A stretch of DNA of 64,000 nt from assembly GCA_022818135.1 (NCBI GenBank), contig JAFMSR010000001.1, forward strand, positions 30,933,577 to 30,997,576, written 5' to 3'. This DNA comes from Saxidomus purpurata. Lineage: Eukaryota > Mollusca > Bivalvia > Venerida > Veneridae. Below the pieces are notes generated by a model. It was not told where the DNA came from. It did no database searches and saw only the letters and a list, made by a program, of their open reading frames with translations. This document shows positions 23,709-34,800 of this stretch, piece by piece (positions within the stretch are counted from its first letter, which is position 1; every line of letters begins with the position of its first letter). The translations under genes and the position numbers were made by a program.

Positions 23709-26700
23709 CTATTGGTCTTCTCTCATGCTTCGCACACCTTCTTTATTCAAAAAGTAAACTAAGGTTTTAATGTTTTTGAGATTCATCTCGCACGAGTATA
23801 CCCCTTTTCTCGTGAGAAAGGCAAGATCATAAATGCCACCCAAACGTACGAATGCTTTTCCAGTGAGTACACGTTCACTTTCTTGGTTAGGCAATGCATG
23901 TTCATCCTTGTGGTGAACCATAATCAAGGCCATCTTTGATGTCACTGAAAGGGTGAATATTCAAACAGTAAAGTGTATTTTTTAAAACGTATTCGGAACT
24001 TTTCGAGAATAATTCTAAAGCGATTTAGTGTGGGCAGATTGAAAAGGGTTGAATAAGTAAGAGGATGAGTGTTAATATTAAGTGTATAGATAAGTATTAT
24101 AAATTAGTATATGATGAAAGAAAAGAATATAATTAATTTATGTTTATTTAAATTATTTGATAGAGGGTGGAAGATGCTCAGTAAAGAAAAGATGTTTGGG
24201 TCTTCCCAGAGCACAAAATTTAAGAGTATTTTTTTTAGTTAAATTAAAGTATTAAGGTGGGTGGGTCCGTGTATTAAAAGATGAACTTTTAACGATTTAA
24301 AAAAAGTGTCCTTTGTATTAAAAAAGGGAGAGTATGAATTATCTAAAAAGAGCGTGTCTTTTCCAAGTGGGTAATTATGGTCTTATTAATGATTTAAAAG
24401 GGTATTCAGTTGTAAAGTAATTAATAACAGGTTAAAATTTAAACCCTTTTTTAAACATTAACAATTGTCTTCAATAATTTTGTAAATATTTCACATAAGC
24501 AGAAATTAAGACTTATTAGTGAACAGTCAATGTACTATATAGACCAAACGGCACTGTATATATGCAGGTTGTGCTCACTTTTTCAACAAAACAAACGCTA
24601 TCTTTCATTTACTCATTTTTCTAAAGGTTCACATGGAAAAAGGATACTTTTATATTATATTTCATGTTTATTTATTTCCGCTGCTATCGGAACGTACATT
24701 TGTATACAATGTATAAAAAAAATGCATACAATAATATTGCAAATAAAAATCTAAACCTTATGGGTATTTTCACCAAATTAAAAAAAACGTGAAAGAATTT
24801 TTTAGAATCCCGTTATGTAATATAACACCCTCCATATTCATAACCACGCAGCAGAAGTCTCCTATGGCTGTTCTAATGAAGAGACGAAATATAACTATAC
24901 ATAATAAAAACATGTAGATTTCTTTGCAATACTATTTATGTATATTAAAGAGTCAAAACTTACCTTTCAGTGCCTGTATTATATTTGCTGCGTCTGTTCC
25001 AATTCTTGAAGCAGTGACGCATACAATAAGCAGTGGTATATTTAGATCAATGTCGCAGGCTTCTTTGCATTCAATAAACTCCAGCTCAGTCAGTCCATCT
25101 TCCATTTCACTTTTCAGTAAAACTGTGAGCTCATTCTCTATCTCGGATACAAGAGGAATCCTATTGGGGTGGTACAACTGAACTGAAAAACCATAACAGT
25201 AATGTTGTCGGAGAAGAACACATTTAAGAAATAACTACAATGTATATATAATTCAAAGGATAAAGAGTAACTAGATTCAGTGATTGTACCTGAAGTATGG
25301 CATGATAAGAAACGTTCTGGTGTACTATTCAGACTGCTTAATGATTTACTTTCAATTTCATTGTACATGCATCTGACGTTTGGGAGCATACGAAAAGGCA
25401 TCACCTAGCAGACAGCAACTGTAACATGCAGATTTATGTTACCTTTTGGTTACAATAGATGTCATTGCATAAATACTTCTGTCGTAATCAGGCTCGGTCT
25501 TCGATTATTAGTATTAATTGATGTAAACAGTTTTAGACAATGAATTTGAAGATGTTTTGCACATTCATTAATACATACCACGCATTACTTTCGCGCTTTT
25601 TACTTTGTTAAGCTCGTCTTTTATAGACTCATAATCTGCTTGAAGCTTTTGGTTGTCCTGTTTAGCTGACATAAGTGCCTCCTCCATTTCGTTATTTGTT
25701 TTACGTTGTTTGTCCAATTCATTGGTAGCTTCAGTCAACAGAGCAGCGTTTGTTTCGTTTTGTAATTTAAAGGTGGTTTGTAGAGAAAGATTTTCTTCTA
25801 ACAATTCCTTGGTTTTAGCATCGAGTTCGTCATTTTGTTCTTTCATGTCTCTTATTTGCTTTTCCATAGTTTCCTTTTCGGAAGCTTGTGCTGTGGATAA
25901 ATCTCGATTACTCACTTTAAAAGACCCGTTTTCTTCGACCAATCTTCGTAGACTTCTTTCAAGATTATCCAAAAGTATCTCTACATCTTCAACATCCTCT
26001 TTTAGTAAAGATCCTCCCGCTTCATATTCTTGTATGAATTTAAACAAACACTTTATTTGTGACTGAATTTTGGCATTCTTATCAATTTCATTTGCAATTC
26101 GGCACTCTAAGGTGTACTTCAACTTTGACAGTATATCATTTTGCACAGTCAACTCGTTTTGCTTGTCCTCGTGTTGTTGGTGTAACATTTTTGTTTTCTT
26201 TTCAAAATGTTGAAAAGCCTCTTCATTTTCCTTTCGCAAATGTTCGAGGTTCTGCTCGAAATTTTCTTTCTGTATTACAAACTCGGCCTCTTGGTCATTC
26301 AGTTGCTTCTGCATATTTTCAAATTTCTGTTTCAGTTTTTCATTTTCATTTTCTAAGCTTTTAAATGACTGACTACGATTTGGTCGTATGCTTGAAAGAA
26401 GGTGATCGTTGTGGTCTGTAGACTCCAATGTTTCTGTATCGTTTTTGCTTACTCCTTTCCGAACATCTTTTCTTTCTTTTACTGATCCTTCTGTCTGCAT
26501 TTTTGAGTTCTTCATTTCAACTTCTTTAGACTGTTTGTCGGACGCATTTTCCCTTTCAGTGCGCGTTTCAATCGTTTCACGTAAACGTTTATTTTCGTCT
26601 TGTAAATCTTTGACAAAAGTGTCAAATTTACCAAATTCTGAATTTGCGAATTCATTCAGCACTCGACCTTTCGAAAAGGTTTCTGCTAAATGTTTTTCAA

Positions 26701-29700
26701 GTTTTAGATGTCTCTCAGATATGTCTATAGATGAATTATGTTTTACTAAAACACTTGTGATTGCTTGTAAAAGATTGTAAACGTTTTTCATTGCCTTCCG
26801 TTGTTTCTGATTTAATTTCTGCAAGGCGCAAACATTTTGATTTAAGCTACAAGAACAATTGTGATGTACAAATTTAACTCTCCACTTAAAAAATATTCCT
26901 ATTGATAAAAACTGATAACTTGCCAAAGCTATTATAGTTATATAAATTAGAAACTATGAAACTTTTGAAATATGTGGGAAGTAAGCAGTGAGCAGTGACT
27001 TAACCAAAACTCAGCAGGGCATTCCAAATATAGTGTATACATTTATTTACTGCCACGGTGTACTGTTGGCAGGTAAAACTTAATGCTCTACCGGAATGCA
27101 TTGCTGGCAGTGTTACCCAGAAGGGCACTCCAGATATAGTGTAGAATTTCGTTCACTGCCACAATGCAGTACTGGCAGTGCAAACTTAATGTACTGCAGT
27201 GAAACCTAGCAGGCCATTCCAGATTTAGTATTCAGTGTAGAATTTCATTCACTTCTACAATGCAGTGCTGGCAATGCACATTTACTGCCGGAATGCACAC
27301 TGCTGGCAGCGAAACCCAGCAGGGCATCCCAAATATAGACTAGTGTAAAACTGCATTAACTTCCACAATTCACTGCTGGTAGTGCAAACTAAATGTACTG
27401 CAAGAATGCACTGTTGGCAGTGAAACCTAGCAGGGTATTCCAAATATAGTGTAAAATTTCATTCATTGCAACATTGCACTGCTGACAGTGCAAACTTAAT
27501 GTACTGCCGGAATGAACTGCTGACAGTGAAACCCAGCAGGGAATTGCAAATTAAGTGTAGAATTTCATTCACTGAAACAATGCACTACTGGCAGTGCAAA
27601 CTCAATGCACTGTCAGGATGTATATGCACTTCAAGCAGTGAAACACAGCAGGGAATTTCATATATAGTGTAAAATTTCATTCACTACAAAATGCACTGCT
27701 GGTGGTGAAACCTTGTAGGGCATTCAAAACATAGTGCAAAATTTCATTTACTGCTATAATACACTGCTGGCAATGCAAAATTAATGCACTGCAATTCATT
27801 TAATTAATTTCACTGTCAAAATGCACTTGAATGCACATCTTTCAGTGAAACCCCGCAAGGCATTTCAAGTATAGTGTAAAATTTCATTCACTGCCACAAT
27901 GCACTGCTGGCAGTGAAACCGAGAATGAAAGTTTACACTATATTTTGAATACCTTGCTGGGTTTCAGTGACATTCCAGTGTATAATTGTGACAGTGAAAT
28001 TTATTGTTTTTTACTGCCAGAATTGCATTCAGGCTAGCATTGAATTAGTTTTCATCACTTAATTTCGAATGCCCTGCTGGATGTCACTAAATACTAGCAG
28101 TGCATTTTCGGCAGTGCATTCAGTTCGTACTGCAAGCAGTGAATTATCGCAGTGCCTATTTGTTACACTATATTTGGAATGCCCTGTTGGGTTCCCTTCC
28201 CTTTGTAAATGCCCCCCCCCCCAATATAAAATGAAATTCCCTGTGCATAAGTAACTGCTCACTGCTAACTTCTCACATATACTTTTGCACTGCTGAATTT
28301 GTTTTTGTCAAGATTTTGTCTTACACGGAACGGATGAAATAAAAGTAGAATAATATCTACTTATCATTCTAAATGATAAGAAATCATGCTTGCATTTACC
28401 TACCAAATTAGTTTAATATTTACCTCCAAACAACGATGCCGAAGAGGCTGCTCACTGTCAGTCCGATCTGTTAAATAAGATGATGGTCAAATGTATTTAA
28501 AATGTTTCAACGAACATAAAAAACAAAGTTCTGTATTTATTGCCTCTATTCTCATACACTGGTAACCAGCCATTTCCTTAATGGACATACATTAACCTTG
28601 GGTACCATAAAATGTAAGTAACCCTAAATCTTTTGAAAGGGGTTTAAAAGAACCACCTTATTTTAAACTAGTTCAGACAAACGATAAATATGCGGAACTC
28701 TGACATATAACAAACTGCTAAGGTCGATTGTTCCGCTCAAAATAGCACGGCGTGTTAAAGGCCCATTACTAACACCAAATCAAGTTTTCTTTTAAATCTG
28801 GAATTGTAACAGGGAAATACAGTTTGAAAGTGGCTTCTAAAACTTTACAATAGCCGTGGAGTATTATCCTGTTTGAAATACTGCTGCAGAAAAACAAGTG
28901 AATATTTGTGTTTTCCTTAGATTGACCTGGGTTGTATTTTTGTCCTACTTTCACTTTCTTGAATATTGTTAACAGTCAGACATATACTTTGCACATCATT
29001 GGAAGTAAAGTTCTTCAATTATAATTCAAAATAGGCATGCTTAATTATGTACAACCTATTTACAGCCTCTCTCTTGGAGAATTCTGGGAAATTGCAAAGA
29101 TATTTGAAAACGGGAAAACCTACTTTCGTTTTTGAAAAGGCAATATATGATTTATTGATCATTTTGTTAAACTCAAATTTTCAACACAAAATGGTCACAT
29201 TCAATGCAGAATGTCATATTTTCCTTCTGAGAAGACGCCCGTTACGATTCCAGATTTAAAACAAAATTCAAGTTGGTGAAAGTAATGGACCTTTAAAAGA
29301 CTAAAGCAGTTCTCTTTGTCCAATGACCCGAAGAGTCTTCCTGTCTTCACAATCCATCCAACTCAAATATTGTATTGTGTAGAACTAAACTAGAATACCT
29401 AGTTGTGCTGAATAACCTCAAATAAGTTTAGCACATAAAGTGAAGAAATTGAAATTGTATTATTTATTTTTCCAGCTTCTAAGTAAGGAAATTGAAATAA
29501 ATATACATGCATACGGCTTCAGACAAAATATGAATAACCCCAGCTGCTCTTTTTACGTTTATAGACATTGCGCACAATGATGTATAGGCAGTATTTACGA
29601 ACCTTGCATTCCTACTGTAGATCTGTCTAAAACCTTGCTCAACATTTCCATCGTAGTATTAAGTGATTCTGCAAACTCACTAAGAGTGTCGTCTACATCC

Positions 29701-30186
29701 CAAACTCGCTCCTACCAACATAAATGATGTATATGTCATTTATTCACATGTCGTTTATGTTGAAGCTTCAGTATTTAACTTACATATATACAATACAACA
29801 GATAAAATCTATGGTTTTTTGTGGTGTAAATCCTCACTTTGGAATACCGACTCGCGTTTATAGATCGAAAAATAATGAATGCACATTTCGCTGTGGTAAG
29901 ACAATTCACGATGAGCATTTAAGATAATCTATATTACATGTACATGTATCATATACTTTGTCCCAACACAGACGTGCATGATTTTCTTATGAGTTGATAT
30001 TATTACCGTTAAAATTTATGAAATGTGTTTACCCCTTATAAAGAATATTGCCAAAGTAAAAACCACAACGAATGAATCTGGTATTAGAATGTATTTCTTG
30101 TACAATGTAACATTAAGAGTACATACCCACAAGGTGTCCTCGTATCTAACACTCACAGGGCTTCCACACGCAAATGTATTACCCAT
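23709..30186 (-). CDS. gene B: myristoylated long coiled-coil family member
   Basis: Six exons on the minus strand: 30127-30186, 29603-29711, 28424-28467, 25579-26818, 24964-25182, 23709-23944. They sum to 1908 nt, 635 codons plus stop, with phases 0-1-0-1-1. Exon 1 is MGNTFACGSPVSVRYEDTLW, a myristoylation consensus with a Cys at position 7 that could also be acylated. Residues 21-56 are helical. Residues 72-484 are a long coiled coil rich in Glu, Lys, Gln and Leu heptads, over twice the length in the sister genes. Residues 485-635 are the family domain: VQLYHPN, LLIVCVTASRIGTDAANI, LIMVHHKDEHALP, LGGIYDLAFL, GVYSCEMN. It is the most divergent copy in the C-terminal domain. Intron 3 holds a 1.3-kb fold-back element and intron 2 a MITE. 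Start chosen by homology. Function unknown; likely cytoplasmic and membrane-anchored. Confidence 0.85.
26970..28280. mobile_element. fold-back element with GCAGTG-rich tandem repeats
   Basis: The ends match in inverted orientation: gtgggaagtaagcagtgagc at the left and the complement of gctcactgctaacttctcac at the right. From about 27000 to 27920 the interior is a tandem array (period about 115 bp, itself made of about 25-30 bp words such as cactgctggcagtg, cagcagggcattcca and atatagtgtaaaatttcatt). From about 27925 to 28215 the same words run in the opposite orientation. This organisation matches fold-back transposons. The ORFs at 27466-27672, 28059-28262 and 28069-28254 are repeat readings. 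It lies in intron 3 of gene B. Confidence 0.8.
28755..29296. mobile_element. MITE with about 50-bp TIRs and TTAA flanks, copy 2
   Basis: 542 bp, nearly identical to 15820-16363, including the terminal repeats and TTAA at both edges. It lies in intron 2 of gene B. The ORFs 28769-28954 (-) and 29047-29259 (+) are internal to it. Confidence 0.85.
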
Positions 30187-30474
30187 CTTTTTTAATTGTT
30201 AGATCTTTGTTCTTATAAAATCTGCAATATCCACGAATAAAATTCGTCAACTAAACATTTAGCTAGTATATGGGAGTATACTCTCAAATACATATCTGTT
30301 AATAAACCAGTTCTATAGAATCTTTGACAGGGACATATTTTGATAAGAGATTTTTTTGTACGAGAAAAAGAACTTCAAGGTCATTGAAATTAAACATATC
30401 ACTGACAGAGGCGTTTACAACTTACAGATGGTATTAAAGGTATAAATACCATATACGCACAAGTTCAGTACGTA

Positions 30475-30496
30475 GAAAATGAAAAGAAATTGAAAC
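30475..30496. promoter_or_regulatory. double ISRE/IRF-like site upstream of gene B
   Basis: Two overlapping-style matches to GAAANNGAAA occur 11 bases apart: GAAAATGAAA (30475-30484) and GAAATTGAAA (30486-30495). They lie 289 bp upstream of the ATG of gene B, on the opposite strand to the gene; such sites work in either orientation. The match to the consensus is seen; binding is inferred. Confidence 0.5.
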
Positions 30497-31704
30497 GACC
30501 TGCAACTTTTCCTCTATAGATACAATGTACATATAGTTACTGTTGTAGGCATTGGCTGGAAACTTTAAATAATACTTACTAACGACATCTCCGCAATAGA
30601 TTTTTTCCCAGAAATTTGAAAGATTTATGTGCCTATTAATTAACTTAGAATTTTATGAAAAAGTTCTTTTTACGCGAGCTGACAAATAAATAGACGAAGG
30701 TACTGACTTTATTATCACTTTATGCGTCCCTTCAAATGCATGATAAAGATTCACAGTATACGCCCGGTTGTTTATATTATCATTTTGTATATCCTTCTTT
30801 TATATGCTGGTTTAGACATGTTTTGATTTCCATAAAATCAATAGTTATCGTAAGGAAAACGTTTTGTCTATATGGATTTAAGGGCTATACTGACCGCTAC
30901 TGAATACTAAAACATCAGACATCTGAGGTAACTGATGATACTTTTAGACAACTTATAAAACAACGACCTTAGTCTTGATTTTAGCAGGTTTGACTTTCCT
31001 TCGATTGTTCAAGTGAAAGACACCTGTGTGATTAGTGTTTAGACCACGTTGAAATATTTTTGAAGCAGTCAATCGTAAATCATACGGCTCGGAATATTAA
31101 GAAACTTCACAATAAAATTTCAAATTCAAGGATAAATTCTACACGTGCGTGCATTCACACGTTTAAACCGATTTTTCTCTATTTAAAAAATATATTTGGG
31201 ATTCTGTGTATTTACAGGTTTCAAAAACATCACACGATTAAAATTAATAATTGTTAACAGCTTGAATGATAACGAAATAACAAACTTTTAAGATAGTATG
31301 CAAAATCTTACCAGTTGTTTACCACTTACAGAGGGGACTACTGTATCCAGACTGTATCGTGATCCAACGTGCATCTATGTGTACTACTAAATGCCCCCCG
31401 TGCAGTGTCAAGGTAATAAATAATCTTATCCACAAATATCCGAACTCTTTTAATCTGCTGGCTTCTTAGTCAAACCATCTGCCCGTCACCATCAACATAA
31501 TTGCTACCTGTAATTAGCGAAATACCTGTACATGTATTTGTAATTTCATCTTAGCACATACACGTTCAAAACTTCACTTGATGTGGTACAAGATTCCATA
31601 AACACTTTTTATATAATAAATTAACATGAACTTATCATACTCACAAAGGTCTTCCGCAAATAACATGTATGTAGAAAAAATATGCTAGGTTTTCCAATTT
31701 GTAC

Positions 31705-31714
31705 TTTCGTTTTC
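31705..31714. promoter_or_regulatory. ISRE/IRF-like site upstream of gene C
   Basis: TTTCGTTTTC is the exact complement of GAAAACGAAA, a full ISRE core, 146 bp before the ATG of gene C. A second word, aaatcgaaagt (31805-31815), is close to one upstream of gene D (gaatcgaaagt) and one upstream of gene A (aaaccgaaagt). Confidence 0.5.
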
Positions 31715-31859
31715 AAACTGCACGAACGTTTATCATTACACGGGAAAAACCAATTTAAAACAAAAGTAAAATTAAGATGAACTATCATGTGATTTTATGC
31801 GTTTAAATCGAAAGTACACTATTAATTTTGTGCGTGGTAGATTATAGTGTAATTAAATC

Positions 31860-34800
31860 ATGGGGCAACCAGGTAGTAAAGATAAACAAGGGAAAGAAGA
31901 GGAACAAAAACGAGAAATAGACAATATTATTGTAAGTTGTTTTAGTATCAGAGAGTATTATGTGAATTTTAGAAGTAGTATAACTGTAACTTGTTAAATG
32001 ATGGCCTTGTTAGAAACACGTGAAGGGGGGTGGGGGGGGGGAGCGGAGCTAGTGTACCTTTGACACCAAACGGGTGTTTTATATGTGTTTTTTTAGCAGT
32101 GGCGTAGCTGTTTAGGTGTCAAAGGTACGTTCCGACGGCGCCGTATAATTATCGTCTTGTCTTTCCATGCATACGTCGTTGTGGCGGGTCGGCAGGATTA
32201 TGGACCGAATCAATGATTTTTTTATCAAGTAATTAAAAAAATGACATTTTCTAATTTATCGTTGTATCATTCTTTCGAGTTGTGGTTGGGCGGGCAGAAC
32301 GACAACTAAATAGTACAAACCGTTTTCATCTGAAGGTCACCTCAACCATGATCTTGACCTAATGACCTCAAAACTAAAATGCCTTACGGTTCAAAAGTCT
32401 CAGTTACTTTCCTTTTGATGCTGCGTCCTAAATTTGCCAATTTCTGGCGCTAATGGCTCTCCATACGAGTTTTAAAACAACATTCTTTACTGCACAACTA
32501 TCTGTGCGCTTGTGACACGTCCTTTTATAAACAAATGAACTATCATTTTCGGAAAAGTTTTAATAATTCTTTGTTTAAGAATTAGATATTCCTTTGAGTG
32601 ATATACTGGGTTAGTATATCACGGTGTGGAGTTAGTAATGTAGTCACGGAGGCATGATATACTAACTGGTATATCATGCAAAAGTAATTAAACTTTTTTA
32701 ATTATTTCCATTCTAATACCAGTACGTTTACTTAATCAAAGCGCTGAAGACGCTGGATTTGTTTGTGTATTCAAAATATTTGTCCTTTGTTTTGTTCTGA
32801 CGGCTATTTCATTCTGTAATCTTCATTAGTGAAGGCTACATCAGTTGGTAATAAGATATGAATAGAATGCAACAGTTATAAATCGTATTTTGGATCGAAT
32901 TGTCTCTGTTTCTGTGGTCGTATAATAATCCCCGGTACATGTTAACATAGACAGCAGGGATTTTCACTGTACTCAACAAAATGTTTTCTCCTACTGTCTA
33001 AAATCAGACACTGAGCAGCTAGTTACGGCGCTTCGATAACACAAACGAGCAGGCAATAGCACCGATCAATAAGGGGATCAATTTATTGTGCGGACCGACA
33101 AAGTAATAATGCGTATCTAAGATGCCACATTATTGGCGCCGCCGATGACGGCGGCGGCCTATTATGGAATAGTTTTTCCGGAAGTACATGGTAGGAGCGG
33201 TTATTAGAATGCGAAGAAAAATGGTTTTAACTGTATGCTAAAATAATACGAAATAGACATTAAAATATTGATTATACACATTTCCTTCATTAAAACGTAA
33301 TTGTTTAATTGTAATGTTCCTTTTCATATCTTTAAAAAAAATACGAAAACGTAAAACAACTTCTCCCTTATCGGTTTTGCAAAATTATAATATCAGCTTA
33401 TTTTTTACCACGTGCTTTAAAGTCAGTCCCGTGGTGTAGTGGGTAAGCTGATGACCCCCTAACTTTACGAGTGGAGTTCAAATCCCGGTCAAACCCAATC
33501 TTTTAAAATAATTTTTCTTCCGTTTTTTTCAGCTTTAAAACCACCATGATTTTAAATGTTTTCTGCAAATATTCATATTTTTTTTTCATTCAAATCAAAC
33601 TAATAATGATTGCTTATCAAAAAGCTAATTTTAGTTATTTAACGCCACACATGTATATTACTTGACGGAACGTATAAAAATTGAGAAGCATTAATTTTAA
33701 TTAATTTTACAGATTAAACATGAGAATAAAAGTAATGCTACCTTCACACACACGGATTTGTCTTACGAATCCTTACGTATGGCACAAATTCGTAAAAGTA
33801 CACGGATCATTACGATTTGGTCACTTTTATGAGTTCTTACGATGTATTTACGGCAAAAACTACGATTGCTTCCGAGTTACCACGGATAAATACGAGCAAT
33901 ACAAGCTTTTTATGGATTGCTACGAGTATGTTACGGAATGTTACGATTCATCTAAATTTACGTGTAAATTACGACCTGTTAACGTGTTGTTACGAATAGC
34001 TGCGAGTTACATGTAGTTACAAGTATTTACGAGTCCATGTTGTTTTTTTTTTTGCAAAAAAGTATGCAATTCTCTATATATCATTCTACAACTGACATCC
34101 AGCGAGACAACATGGCATATGAGAGAAACAGATTGCAGTCATATCAACGATTTCTGCAATTGCTCCTTGCACTAGCTCAAAGGGAAGATGAAGATGTCCA
34201 ACAGCAAATAGATAAACCTTACCTAAATCCTAAAGTATACGTATGTATTCGTAAAGTTGTCGTAACTATACGTATAGTGCTCGTAATAATTCTTAACAAT
34301 CCGTAAAGCCATTGTAACACGACGTGAATGAAATCGTAAACATCACTTAAGCAATCGTTATAGTCCGTAAACAAACGTAAACTAACCGTAACAAATCGTA
34401 AAGCAAATTGTTTACGCGACAATTACGGGTTCTTGCGAGTAGTTTACGGAGGGTTACATGTTGTTGCGACCAGTTTACGATACTGACGGATTGTTACAAG
34501 TTATTTACGAGTTAAGTACGGAAATGTTATCCGTGGACAATCGCAAGAAAAATCGCAAGAAAATTTTGACATGTCAAAAAATTTGCCTCTACTTTCACGG
34601 ATCCTCACGAGTGTTTGCGAGTTGTGACGAGTTATTAACGGATACCAACGAGTTATGTACGGATGCTTGCGATTGACTACGAGTTGGCGATCCGTAAGGA
34701 CTCGTAAGAAAAAAACCGTTTGTGCGAAGGGGGTATAAAACAGGGTTTTTTGCGTATAACAAAATCGTTATACGTTTTTGTCAGGCTACATTGCGATATG

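Noticed and set aside
25138..25404. Possible extra exon of gene B between exons 4 and 5, ending CATACTTCAG|gtacaa
   Set aside because: No acceptor enters its open frame in the phase left by exon 4, no sister gene has such an exon, and exon 4 joins exon 5 in frame without it.
33427..33500. tRNA gene
   Set aside because: A- and B-box words are present but acceptor and anticodon stems do not form convincingly.
33720..34422. ORFs of 60-98 codons
   Set aside because: They mostly translate the TTACG array of the 1-kb element. Only the short core at about 34110-34205 looks protein-like.
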